A stretch of DNA of 64,000 nucleotides, taken from NCBI RefSeq assembly GCF_036588685.1, contig NC_086378.1, forward strand, positions 51,268,686 to 51,332,685. The letters are read 5' to 3'. The DNA comes from Mytilus trossulus. Taxonomy: Eukaryota; Mollusca; Bivalvia; Mytilida; Mytilidae. Position 1 is the stretch's first letter. Each line of letters opens with the position of its first letter. Positions 32,501-40,800 of this stretch are shown in pieces. The notes beneath the pieces are model-generated. The model made no database searches and had not been told where the DNA came from. It saw nothing but the letters and a program-made list of their open reading frames with translations. The translations under genes were made by a program, and so were the position numbers.

Positions 32501-33576
32501 CACAACAGAATTTCATGAAACTTTGTAGATAATAAGGACTTACTATGTAGATGTGCATATCGGCAGGAAATTACGATTCAATTTTTATTGTAGGAGTAAT
32601 GCCCCTTTAACTTAGAATTTTGGCCAAAATATACTACTGCAACAGTTTGTCATCGCAACTCCTCTGAAACCACACAACAGAATTTCATGAAACTTTGTAG
32701 ATAATAAGGACATACTATGTAGATGTGCATATCGACAAGAAATTACGATTCAATTTTTTTCTAGAAGTTATGCCCCTTTTACCTAGAATTTTGGCCAAAA
32801 TATACTACTGCAACAGTTTGTCATTGCAACTTCTCTGAAACCACACAACAAAATTTCATGACACTTTGTAGATAATAAGGACATACTATGTAGATGAACT
32901 TATTGCAGGAAATTACGATTCAATTTTTTTTCTAGGAGTTATGCCCCTTAGAACTTAGAATTTTGGCCCAATTATACTACTGCAACAGTTGAAACTTTGT
33001 AGTTTATGAGGACATAATATGTTAATTGTGCATATCCACAAGAAAATTTTTATCAGTTGACTTTTGTAGAGTTATGAGTCTTTGAACTTAGGAATCTGGT
33101 GAGATTTTGTTTGTCAAGTGACAATGTGGGGGTGTGGGGTATGTGAGGTTCTTTAATTTTTTTATTAAAATTATTTTTAGGGTTTCCCCTTAGCAAATCA
33201 TGGACTTTGCAAGGGGAAGGGTTTATCATTTTGTGGAGCAAGATCACTGGGTACTTCTACTTTTTTTCCAGTGTGCTATATTCACAAATATCAGTTTAAA
33301 GTGTCTTTTATACCATCTCTTGGGCAGGTAACAAGTAACTTTCTAGTGGTATACTAATTAAGTATAACTGATTTTTCTTTTCAGATACTGATAACATGCC
33401 TGTCTACATCACCCAGGTATTGTACATATATCAAAGATAAATTAGGTCCAGAAGACAAAGCTACTCTGCATTTTATTGGACCTTATGATATATTAAAGGC
33501 AAGGGAGAGGAGCCAGCTGATAAAAGCTTTTCTACGTTTAGGAAACCGACAAAGATTAGGAATACCAAAAGTATAA
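14125..33576 (+). CDS. Six-exon gene, putative PD-(D/E)XK nuclease-fold protein (412 aa)
   Basis: Proposed exons: 14125-14588, 23929-24084, 24659-24757, 25463-25583, 31352-31558 and 33385-33576. Together they total 1239 bases, 413 codons including TAA, with matching phases at every junction (2, 2, 2, 0, 0). The N-terminus is basic and serine-rich (KPKRKRH, a possible nuclear signal), followed by an acidic/helical region. Residues 241-282 read as strand-turn-strand with VPDLTF (D259) and, 21 residues on, AEVK (E280, K282). That is the spacing of the PD-(D/E)XK nuclease motif; a GQLIIGLGN segment with Q326 follows, as often in that fold. E280 ends exon 4 and K282 lies in exon 5, which supports the splice. 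The fold is inferred from the motif only; the protein was not recognised, and cutting activity is unproven. Introns of 0.5-9.3 kb are dominated by transposable repeats. No other host gene is nearby. Confidence 0.72.
14589..15560. other. Intron 1, unannotated first part
   Basis: AT-rich with poly-A and poly-T runs (for example 15150-15190 and 15420-15440). No element or gene could be supported. Confidence 0.5.
15561..16020. repeat. Fragment of dispersed repeat family B (AGCTCACCTGGCC type)
   Basis: It opens TTTTTAGATCACCGGAGCCCAAAGGG with GTGAGCTTATGCCATCACTTGGCGTCC, matching the 5' ends at 25912 and 35123. It continues with the family's GGCCACCATGGCTA and CATTGTTGGGTTTCTGCC landmarks to about 16010, then loses similarity. 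The 3' end hairpin seen in other copies is missing. Confidence 0.75.
16860..17035. repeat. Dispersed mytilid-type repeat fragment
   Basis: The segment around AATGTGTCAAAGAGACAACA, CCGACCAAAGAGCAGAAAAC and GAGGTGTGCTTCAGCTGGCC matches, from memory, a repeat very common in mussel sequences. Only one copy is present here, so the window cannot show repetition. The 120-codon frame across it is not considered a gene. Confidence 0.5.
18675..18930. repeat. Fold-back inverted repeat, ~73-bp arms
   Basis: The left arm (18675-18750, with TAGAGCTAATTTCCTAAT and TTGCTTTGTTTGTATA) recurs as an imperfect reverse complement at 18861-18930 around a ~110-bp AT-rich loop. It is likely a short fold-back element or the two ends of a small MITE. 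No target duplication was found. Confidence 0.75.
19185..19786. mobile_element. 602-bp MITE with TA target duplication
   Basis: Inverted termini GAGTGGGGTGCTCAT at 19185 and ATGAGCGCCCCACTC ending at 19786 share an extension into TTCGCC. Both are flanked by TA (19183-19184 and 19787-19788), the duplication of Tc1/mariner-like elements. TTCGCC recurs inside near 19403. No transposase is encoded. Confidence 0.8.
20051..20076. repeat. Possible element end, inverted relative to 26347-26374
   Basis: ACTTGTACAAGTAGTACCCC followed by TGACTG resembles the reverse complement of CAGTCAGGGGCATTACTT at 26347. These look like opposite ends of one MITE family, but neither copy shows both ends. Confidence 0.35.
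20482..21643. mobile_element. Family A element (ATACGACCGCA type), Helentron-like, complete
   Basis: The 5' end holds ATACGACTGC and its near inverse GTGGTCGTAT as a hairpin, followed by a GTCGTTGTC microsatellite. The interior has about four tandem units of ~170 bp (GAATTAGGGGCC, AACAAGCATTTTTCTA, ATAACTTGTGTGTAAGTG, CCATATCACAAAGGGAA). The 3' end (about 21597-21643) reads CTCTGTGGTCGTATC, inverse to the 5' end, then a small hairpin GCTGCACCCAGC and GGAGCATTTTATT. Subterminal inverted repeats, internal minisatellites and a 3' hairpin recall Helentron-derived (HINE/pearl-like) elements. That assignment is inference. Confidence 0.75.
21866..22770. repeat. Family D tandem units (~160-170 bp, four copies)
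   Basis: Units carry TTTAGTTTGCCTCAACCAAA, CACAAAACACAGATCAAG, GGTGTCACTTTTACTGTTC and AGTTATGCCCCTTTACAAAT in order. The second unit is interrupted by the SINE at 22065-22311. The same units appear at 34560-34990 behind a 5' hairpin, so this is the interior of a larger dispersed family. Confidence 0.85.
22065..22311 (+). mobile_element. tRNA-derived SINE with 11-bp TSD
   Basis: The head has an RNA polymerase III A box TGGCCGAGTGG (22076-22086) and a B box AGTTCGAATCC (22136-22146). The spacing and sequence suggest a Ser/Leu-type tRNA. The body contains GGTCGGTGGTTTTCTCCTGG and CTCCCTCCACCA, resembling the conserved body of SINEs widespread in molluscs (recognised from memory). The tail is ATCAAATCAAA. 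TCTAGTTTAGG (22054-22064) and TCTAGTTCAGG (22312-22322) are the target duplications, one mismatch. It was inserted into a family D unit. Confidence 0.9.
23597..23617. repeat. G21 homopolymer
   Basis: Twenty-one consecutive G residues in intron 1, about 310 bp before exon 2. Length may be affected by sequencing or polymerase slippage. Confidence 0.95.
23929..24084 (+). CDS. Exon 2 of the putative nuclease-fold gene
   Basis: A run of T ending TTTTTCAG precedes the exon and AAG/GTAAAT follows it. Its 156 bases keep the phase and encode a helical segment (HDFQNDLKEILYDLLL ... MLEKFCRMCNLKGR) with no stops in the required frame. The preceding intron of 9.3 kb carries a G21 tract at 23597-23617 about 310 bp upstream of the exon. 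Confidence 0.82.
24659..24757 (+). CDS. Exon 3 of the putative nuclease-fold gene (3' boundary uncertain)
   Basis: Acceptor TTGGTTGCAG/G. In the phase required by exon 2 it encodes RILKQIKQHLQEIKVLC and continues open to a TGA at 24759. A donor at CA/GTGAAA (24758) gives the phase needed by exon 4, but it is a weak splice signal. The stronger-looking AAG/GTATTA at 24703 would throw exon 4 out of frame. A second frame of this segment also stays open, to a TAA at about 24803, so an alternative terminal exon is conceivable. Confidence 0.55.
24868..25080. repeat. Dispersed repeat with hairpin start and GGC microsatellite (family E)
   Basis: It opens TGTCGAGCCTGCGAC with the inverse GCAGAAAGCTCGAC, a hairpin, followed by a GGCGGCTAC/GGCGGC run (24907-24940). 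The body (TTAGAAGGTGGAAGACC, TGTCCTTGACCTCAT) then follows. It shares the hairpin-then-microsatellite opening of families A-D but has no recognisable 3' end here. The copy lies in intron 3. Confidence 0.6.
25463..25583 (+). CDS. Exon 4, carrying the PD motif of the nuclease-like domain
   Basis: Acceptor TTCTTTTTGTAG/T and donor GCAGAG/GTACTT. It encodes residues 241-280, including VRVVAVPDLTFRIS (D259) and the final VAE, whose glutamate is E280 of the proposed catalytic signature. It has no stops in this frame and stops in the other two. Confidence 0.8.
25795..25860. repeat. Inverted partner of 34408-34474
   Basis: The reverse complement AGTCTTGTAAGTGCTCTCCTG and its continuation match 34408-34474 at about 85-90%. 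They are two oppositely oriented copies of an unnamed dispersed repeat on either side of exons 5 and 6. Confidence 0.7.
25912..26346. mobile_element. Family B element, 5' part
   Basis: TTTTTAGCTCAACTGGCCC then AAAGGGCCAAGTGAGCTTTT form the 5' hairpin, and a CATCATCGTCGTC run follows. The family body runs to GAATATTATAATAGAT at about 26346. The 3' part is replaced by unrelated AT-rich sequence. Confidence 0.8.
26347..26925. other. AT-rich insert with TTATACAAGTAA-type palindromes
   Basis: It begins CAGTCAGGGGCATTACTT and contains several ACTTATACAAGTTATT-like palindromic words near 26360-26450 and 26800. It may be a decayed MITE inserted into family B. No closing end or target duplication was found. 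Confidence 0.4.
26926..30165. mobile_element. Family A element, outer copy, split by a nested copy
   Basis: Starting just inside the usual 5' end (GGTTTTCGCACTCTTAAC), it carries ~170-bp units with GAATTAGGGGCC and ATAACTTGTGTGTAAG to 27721. It resumes at about 29734 with CTAGTTTCCAGACAATAAC and ends at 30135-30165 with CTGCGGTCGTATC and GCTGCACCCAGCGGAGCAT. The 5' hairpin is missing. Confidence 0.75.
27722..29733. mobile_element. Family A element nested inside another family A element
   Basis: The 5' end has TTATACGACCGCAAAATTTG with the inverse TTTTCGTCGTAT, then a GTCGTCGTC microsatellite (27776-27805). About five ~160-170 bp units follow, then a longer unique interior with TTGCGCAATGGCAAGAAAT iterations. 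The 3' end is CTCTGCGGTCGTATA plus the GCTACGCCCTGTGGAGCAT hairpin. The host unit's GCATTTT and TCTAGTTTCC flank it, so it entered a T-run, consistent with Helentron-type insertion between T residues. No protein is encoded; an arginine-rich frame on the minus strand is the microsatellite read in one frame. Confidence 0.75.
30166..31232. mobile_element. Family B element, 3' part, split by a family C insertion
   Basis: The family body resumes (CTTTTACAAAAATCTCCTCT, GGCTGCCATGGCTA) and is interrupted at 30499-30880. It continues from GGTTATAACCTTGAATATTA to the 3' end: AGGTGAGC, inverse to the family's 5' GCTCACCT, then the perfect palindrome GGCTCTTAAGAGCC (31211-31224) and TCTAGTT. It lies in intron 4, ending 120 bp before exon 5. 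Confidence 0.8.
30499..30880. mobile_element. Family C element (ATGCCCGTTTACGGG type) inside family B
   Basis: The 5' end TATGCCCGTTTACGGGTC is a hairpin, followed by a GTCTGTCCGTCCGTCC run. The 3' end shares CAACTGTTCAGGGTTGGACC and GCTGCGCTCAGCGAAGCA with family A. Flanking host sequence GCAGTTTTT and GGTTATAACC joins up as continuous family B once the insert is removed. Confidence 0.75.
31352..31558 (+). CDS. Exon 5, carrying the catalytic-lysine motif
   Basis: Acceptor CTTGTTCTTAG and donor AAAG/GTAATG enclose 207 bases, 69 codons in phase 0. It begins V-K, completing E-V-K with exon 4. It continues through a charged linker to GFSQHVGQLIIGLGN and KECLGLLLHETK, a helix-then-strand pattern common after the catalytic strands of PD-(D/E)XK folds. 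Confidence 0.85.
31835..33045. repeat. 169-bp tandem array in intron 5, about seven copies
   Basis: The phrase GGACTTACTATGTAGATGTG recurs at 31860, 32028, 32197, 32367, 32536, 32708 (CATACT variant), 32879 and, degenerate, 33010. Most spacings are 168-172 bp; the last is shortened to 131. Each unit contains GAGTTATGCCCCTTTAACTT, CCAAAATATACTACTGCAAC and AATTTCATGAAACTTTGTAG. The array lies between exons 5 and 6 of the split gene. The words GAGTTATGCCCCTTT and ATGAAACTT are shared with family D units. Confidence 0.92.
33385..33576 (+). CDS. Exon 6 (terminal) of the putative nuclease-fold gene
   Basis: Acceptor TTTTTCTTTTCAG. It encodes 63 residues (ILITCLSTSPRYCTYIKD ... SQLIKAFLRLGNRQRLG) and stops with TAA at 33574-33576. 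The hydrophobic start continues the strand begun at the end of exon 5. A polyadenylation site was not pinned down; a MITE-like element begins 83 bp after the stop. Confidence 0.85.
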   Translation: MLITCLSTSPRYCTYIKDKLGPEDKATLHFIGPYDILKARERSQLIKAFLRLGNRQRLGIPKV

Positions 33577-33658
33577 TCTGCCTTTTGTGTTACTAGAATC
33601 TGCTCACCCTATCAAAGCTAAAGTGAATACCAAAGTTGATTCATAGTAATGAATATAG

Positions 33659-34123
33659 AGGTGTAATACCACCAAATCATGGTACGTCACATCTGGTTGC
33701 ATACGAAAGTAGGTCTTAAAAAATATTCCCTTGAATTTGACCGTTGTAGGTAATTAATCCTACATTTTATTGCAGTAAAACTATTTCTGTGTCATAAACA
33801 TATGTCTTGGGTATTTCAAAACACCATTATTTTTATTTGTGATTTCTATAGAAAATTTTGTAATCTTGAGGTTACATGGTTACTAAACCTTGTACACAGA
33901 TAGAATAAGAGGAGAAATTTGATTGGTTAACTTCCAATGATTTTTATTTTCTTATATGCAATGAAATGTTATGTGAAACTTTTTCTATAGAACTGGACAG
34001 GATAAAACTTTACTCATGCCAAGTATTTCTTTATTTGAAACAAAGATAAATTCTGCACAATTTTTTGAAAAGTGCAAATTTAACAAAGACTAATAGGGGA
34101 AAATCAATGATGGTATTACACCT
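33659..34123. mobile_element. 465-bp MITE-like element after the gene's stop codon
   Basis: Left end AGGTGTAATACCACCAAA and right end TGATGGTATTACACCT are inverted repeats of about 15 bp. It begins 83 bp after the TAA of exon 6, so it may form part of the 3' UTR. A clear target duplication was not found and no transposase is present. Confidence 0.7.
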
Positions 34124-34407
34124 AGAGGTGGAATCTCTTAAAATACATTTATTTTTTAGTACAAAATCTTAGTGAAATTGTTGCCACAACATTTTGTAAT
34201 TCAAGAACAAAGCAACAAAAAGTTTATTTATACAGCATCAGAGTTATTTTCAGAGCTAGATATAAAGATATGTATATATATTAACATTATTGTGACATAG
34301 GAAATGTACTAGAAAATGCAAGAATGGTGAAATTCATCTATTATCCATTACTTATCATCCCCTGTTTGACACATTGCAAGGGACATAGAAATACCCTGCA
34401 TCCATCC

Positions 34408-34474
34408 AGTCTTGTAAGTGCTCTCCTGTGTACTATTCTTGCAAGATATTTATAGAATTTATATTGAAGGTCAG
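34408..34474. repeat. Inverted partner of 25795-25860
   Basis: AGTCTTGTAAGTGCTCTCCTG through GAATTTATATTGAAGG matches the reverse complement of the segment in intron 4. Flanking similarity fades on both sides. Confidence 0.7.
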
Positions 34475-34513
34475 CAATGTCTAGAACAAGTTTGAAAAAT
34501 CAGTGCAGATCAA

Positions 34514-34995
34514 TTTTTATGCCCCCGCCATAGCGGAGGGGGTATTGCGATTAACCCTTGTCCGTCTGTACGTCCGTCCCAAAATTGGTTTCCCTTCTCT
34601 AACTTTAGTTTGCCTCCACCAAATGTTATGAAATTTATACACAATGCTTATTACCACAAAAACACAGATCAAGTTTGAATTTTGGTGGCGTCACTTTTAC
34701 TGTTCTAAAGTTATGCCCTTCTACAAATGGAAAAATTGTTGACTTTTTGGTATCCCTTCTCTTACTTTAGTTTGCCTCAACCAAATGTTATGAATCTTAT
34801 GTTGTGTTTTGTGTACTATTGTTTGTCTGTTTGTCTTTATCTTTTGTAGCCATGGCGTTGTCAGTTTATTTTTGATCTAGGAGTTTGAATGTCCCTCTGG
34901 TATCTTTCGCCCCTCTTATATGCACAATGCCAATTACCACAAAACACAGATCATGTTTCAATTTTTGGGGCGTCACTTTTACCGTTCTTGTATAA
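34514..34995. mobile_element. Family D element with 5' hairpin
   Basis: It opens TTTTTATGCCCCCGCC, ATAGCGGAGGGGGTATT (hairpin), then GTCCGTCTGTACGTCCGTCC. Two or more units of the TTTAGTTTGCCTCCACCAAA type follow. This copy supplies the 5' end missing from 21866-22770. It is broken by a 114-bp insert and ends without a visible 3' hairpin. Confidence 0.8.
34801..34914. mobile_element. 114-bp insert with CTTAT target duplication
   Basis: The insert GTTGTGTTTTGTGTAC ... TAGCCATGGCGTTGTCAG ... CTGGTATCTTTCGCCCCT splits a family D unit. CTTAT stands on both sides (34796-34800 and 34915-34919). The sequence resembles, from memory, a very common mussel repeat. A 5-bp duplication would fit an LTR- or integrase-type insertion, but the insert's class is unknown. 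Confidence 0.65.
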
Positions 34996-35122
34996 AAATT
35001 ACCATCATGTAACATCTATCAGCCCAGCCCTGACATATAAAAGTATATTTACAGTAAACATCTTATTTATTTGTAAACCTGTTTTCTCTTAACCATACAT
35101 ACAGATTTTATTACTATTTGCC

Positions 35123-36142
35123 TTTTTAGTTCACCTGGCACGAGGTCCACTGTGAGCTTTTGACATCACTTATTGTCAACTGTCGTCTTCTGTTAAATTA
35201 TACATAGATCATCTCCTCTGCAACTACTAAACCAAATTTAACCAAACATGGCAAAAATTATCAACGGGATATCTATTTTAAAAAGTGTGTCATCTCAACC
35301 TGCCTGCCGACAAACATGGTTCACATGGCTAAAAATATAAGAGCAATTTTTGTCTATTAACTTGAAAGCGCTATAGATAAAGAAAATTGGGCAGGAACAA
35401 ATATTTCAGAATGATGAGATCTACATAATATCATTTGACATCAAAACTGTCAGATCACTTCTTATACGAGTTATTGCCCTTAATTGAGTTTAGTAAAAAG
35501 TTATGTTTGCCTATTATTTCGAATTATGATAGATAGACAGAAACTTTAAATAGCAAAAATGATCAACAAGACAAGAAAATTAATAAATAAGTCAACATTA
35601 TTGAAATCCCCAGTCAACCCCTTATTGAAGTTGTTGCCCTTTAATGACGATGTTTCCCTTTTTTTCCAGGATTACCAATTTCTTGAAAACTATGATAAAT
35701 AAAACTTTAAAATGCAAAAATTATTGGCAAGACAAGATCAACAAATAAGTCAATATTTTGCAGTTTTGTCTATTTCCTTGAAAACTATATAGATAGATAA
35801 AAAATTGTAATAGAAAAATGATCACCAGGACAACATCTACAGATAAGCCATAATGGCTGAAATCTTTAGTTGATTTGATTAAATTTTTTGAGTTATTTAC
35901 CATTTAATGATAATTATTACTATTTTTTTTCTTTTTTGCCTTTTATCTTGAAAACTATAATAGATATATAGAAACTTTAAAAACAAAAAAATATTCAGCT
36001 GAATAGAATCTACAAATGTGTTAAAATGACTTAAATTGCAAGTTAACTAATAAAGTTATTCTCCTTTTATGATGATTTTTACTTAAAAGTGGCCATTCTG
36101 AAAGATGCAGGTGAGCAACACAGGCTCTTTAAGAGTTCTGTT
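35123..36142. mobile_element. Family B element, essentially complete (~1.0 kb)
   Basis: 5' end TTTTTAGTTCACCTGGCACG with GTGAGCTTTTGACATCACTT; 3' end CAGGTGAGCAACACAGG with a decayed hairpin GGCTCTTTAAGAGTTC. The 5' TTCACCTGG and 3' CAGGTGA words are inverted. The interior has ~180-190 bp iterations of GAAAACTATAATAGATA and CAACAAATAAGTCAA. No coding capacity. Confidence 0.8.
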
Positions 36143-37829
36143 TATTGACAAAAGCATTAAAAGACAGGTGTTAAATTTTAACTGAATGTATTCGACTTTG
36201 TTCTTATATCTATATTGTTATTCTTATTTGTGCATATGCAAAAATGATGGCAGTTATTTATACACATTAATAGATAACTTGTAAAAGAAATATGTGATAT
36301 TTAAACAAAAAATAATCTACTTGATTGTGTTTTACTTTGAATATAAGTTTGCTTTCTATTATTATGGACAATAAAATCAATTCTTACTTTGTTTCTGTTT
36401 AAGATGATGAATTGTGCAGGAACATATATATAAATAGTAACAATATAATGCATTGAACTTTCTTGACCAGATTTTATTTTTACCTGAGCCACAACAAAAC
36501 TTCAGACTCGCCTATAAAATGCTATATTTTTGAGTAACTACACATTCAAATAATTTATTTAATAAATAGTGTTTTTTTATTTTAATCAGTATATTACGGG
36601 TGAAATATTCTATATATTTACTAAATTTTTAAAGAGAGTTTTCAATTGCAAAAATTGTACTTGCTAAACATGTAATCAATTTGAATGATTAGTTGAAATC
36701 AAGTACAAATACTTTATTTATATATAACTTATCTGAATTTGTAAATTGGTGTGAAATTTTATAGTTATTACTGTTTACTTTGAATCATTTACATTTATAA
36801 ATATATATTTGTATATACACTTATAACATTCATAACATTATTGCAAAATTAATTTTAATCAATATAAAAATTTCATTTCATTTTTGTATACATTATTTAA
36901 CGATCATAATTATGTGAACTATCTGATGTTGCTACATTTTGCATTTATTCATCTACATATATGTATGTCTCACCTTGTAACATCACTATCATATTTGAAT
37001 CATTTATTGTTAAATGTTCATTCACTATTTGTATATATTAAATGAATATATGTGTATAATTTGTAGTTAATCATTATCTTAAAATAAATTTGTAAGTGGT
37101 GGTTATATGAGAAAATAAATTTGTAAGTGGTGGTTATATGAGGAGTGTTTTTGATTTACTACAAAATATACTCGTTTTGATGCTGAAATCTAGATACAGG
37201 TACACCAGTCTCCATTTTAGTTCTTTAAATTTTGGACTCAAAAAGAGATGTGACAAAGCACAATGAAAATTAGTTTTTTCTTCTATTTTGCAAATTAAGT
37301 TAAATGTTGAAGGTTTTTTGGCTAAAGATCTATGGGTTTTATTTCAATTCCTGAATACTTACATAATTATGTTACTTCGTGTGGAATTTTGTTTGACCAC
37401 TGTCTAACATATCCCACTGTCCACATAGGGTAGTTGGTTTGTCTAGCTAACTCCTACAGTGTTCTAGCTAGAACATTTATATTATGTAGGGTGTTAGTAC
37501 ATATTCTAAAGGTGTGCACATTATCAGGATTTGCATGTTCCTTATATTTTCCACAAATGAAAGGATGTTGAACTTTCTCATTTTTAACTCACTTGGGGTG
37601 CACAGAAATGCTATGTTGAGGTATAAGTACATTTAGTGTTTGTACCAAAAATATCAGATGACTTATTAAAGTGTAACCCCATTAAAATGAAGATTGTTTG
37701 CTAGTTTCCATGTTTTTACCTGTATACTTAAAACTTATATTATATCGTAAGAAACTGCCATAGGAATTAATAATCAGCAAAACAAGATCTGTAGAACATT
37801 GTAGAAAATAAGGTCATAGTGATTGACCT
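36143..37829. other. AT-rich spacer with one 31-bp tandem duplication
   Basis: No gene, RNA or element is supported. AAAATAAATTTGTAAGTGG and its continuation occur twice in perfect tandem (37081-37111 and 37112-37142). Confidence 0.6.
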
Positions 37830-40800
37830 TATATAACACAGGTCCCTGGTGTACATAACATAGGAGGCTGTAGTGCACCTTGTATAACACAGGTCCCTGT
37901 TGAATGTAACAGGAGGGTGTAGTGCACCTTATATAACACAGGTCCCAGGTAAATGTAACATAGGAGGATGTAGTACACCTTATATAACACAGGTCTCTGG
38001 TGAATGTAACATAGGAGGGTGTAGTACACCGTATATAACACAGGTCCCTGATGGATGTAACATAAGAGGATGTAGTGCACCGTATATAACACAGGACACT
38101 GTTGAATGTAACAGGAGGGTGTAGTGCGCCGTATATAACACAGGTCCTTGGTGAATGTAACATAGGCGGGTGTAGTGCACCGTATATAACACAGGACTCT
38201 GTTGAATGTAACAGGAGGGTGTAGTGCGCCGTATATAACACAGGTCCCTGGTGAATGTAACATAGGAGGGTGTAGTGCACTGTATATAACACAGGTCCCT
38301 GATGGATGTAACATAAGCGGATGTAGTGCACCGTATATAACACAGGTCCCTGGTGAATGTAACAAAGGAGGGTGAAGTGCATTTTATATAATACAGGTCT
38401 CTGATGGTTTTAACATAAGAGGATGTAGTGCATTTTATATAACACAGGTCCAAGGTGGATATAACATAGGAGTGTGAAGTGCATTTTATATAATACAGAT
38501 CTATGGTGGTTGTAACATAGAAGGTAGTTGTACACCATATATAACACGGGCACCTTGTAAATGTAACATAGGAAAGTGTAGTACACCTAATATAACACAG
38601 GTCCCTGGTAAATGTAACATAGGAAGGTGTAGTACACCTCATATAACATGGGTACTTGGTAAATGTAACATAGGAAGGTGTAGTACATCATATATAACAC
38701 AGGTCCCTGGTAAATGTAACATAGGAAGGTGTAGTACACCATATATAAAACAGGTCCTTTGTGAATGTAACGTTTGAGGGTGTAGTGCATCTTATATAAC
38801 ACAGATCTCTGGTAGATTTAACATATGATGGTGTAGTGCAATTTATAACACAGGTTCCTGGTGGATGTAACATATTACGGTTTAGTACACCTCATATAAC
38901 ACGGGTCCATGGTAAATGTAACATAGGAGGGTGTAGTACCTTGTATATAACAGGTCCCTGGTGAATGTAACATTTGAAGATGTACTGTACCTGATATAAC
39001 ACAGGTCCCTTGTCAATGTAACAAAGGAGGGTGTACGGTATGCCTTATATGATATAAGCCCCTGGTGAATGTAACATATGAGGATATAGTGCACCTTTTA
39101 TTACAGGTCTCTGGTGAATGTAACATAGGAGTGTGTAGTGCACCTTATATAACACAAGTACCTGGTGTACATAACATAGGAGGATGTAGTACACCTTATA
39201 TAACACAGGTCCCAGGCGAATGTAATATAGGAGGGTGTAGTACACCTTGTATAACACAGGTCTCTGGTGAATGTTACATAGGAGTGTGTAGTGCACCTTA
39301 TATAACACAGGTCACTTGTGGATGTAACATAGGAGGATGTAGTACACCTTATATAACACAAGTTCCTGTGGAATGTAACATAGGAGGGTGTAGTACATGT
39401 ACACCATATAAGGCACAGGTCCCTGTCGGTTGTAACAGGATGGTGAAGTACACCATATGTAACACGGGTCCCTTGTAAATGTAATATAGGAGGGTGTACG
39501 GTATGCCTTATATGATATAAGACCCTGGTGAATGTAACATATGAGGATATAGTGCACCTTTTACTACAGGTCTCTGGTGAATGTAACAAAGGAGGGTGTA
39601 CGGTATGCCTTATATGATATAAGCTCCTGGTGAATGTAACATATTAGGATATAGTGCACCTTTTATTACAGGTCTCTGGTGAATGTAACATAGGAGTGTG
39701 TAGTGCACCTTATATATTACAAGTCCCTGGTGTACATAACATAGGAGGATGTAGTACACCTTATATAACACAGGTCCCTGGCGAATGTAATATAGGAGGG
39801 TGTAGTACACCTTGTATAACACAGGTCTCTGGTGAATGTTACATAGGAGTGTGTAGTGCACCTTATATAACACAGGTCCCTTGTGGATGTAACATAGGAG
39901 GATGTAGTACACCTTATATAGCACAGGTCTCTGGTGAATGTAACATAGGAGGGTGAAATGTAGCTTGTATAACACAGGTCCCTGGTGGATGTAATTTAGA
40001 AGGAAGTTGTACACCTTATTTAACACAAGTCCCTGTGGAATGTAACATAGGAGGGTGTAGTACACCATATAAGGCACAGGTCCCTGTCGGTTGTAACAGG
40101 AGGATGAAGTACACCATATATAACACGGGTCCCTTGTAAATGTAACATAGGAGGGTGTAGTGCGCCTCATATAACACAGGTCTCTGCTGAATGTAACAGG
40201 AGTGTGTAGTGCACCTTAAATAACACAGGTCCCAGGTTGATGTAACATAAGAGGGTGTAGGCAGAGGCGGATTTAGGGGGGGCCAGGGGGCCCGCCCCCT
40301 TTTGTGGCAAAAGATTTGGCTGATTATATAGGGATTCACTGAAGCATGACTGGAGCGGGCGCCCCTCTTATGCAGTCAGTGGATCCGCCACTGGAAGGTC
40401 ACCATATATAACACAGGTCTCTGCTGTATGGAACAGGAGTGTGTAGTACGCCTTATGAAACACAGGTCCCTGGTGAATGTAACAGGAGGGTGTAATGCGC
40501 TGTATATAACACAGGTCCCTGGTGATTGTAACATAGGAGGGTGTAGTGCACCGTATATAACACAGGTCCCTCGTGAATGTAACAGGAAGGTGTAATGCGC
40601 CGTATATAACACAGGTCCCTGGTGAATGTAACATAGGAGGGTGTAGAGCACCGTATATAACACAGGACCCTGGTGAATGTAACAAAGGAGGGTGAAGTGC
40701 ATTTTATATAATAGAGGTCTCTGGTGGTTTTAACATAAGAGGATGTAGTGCATTTTATATAACACAGGTCCCAGGTGGATGTAACATAGGAATGTGAAGT

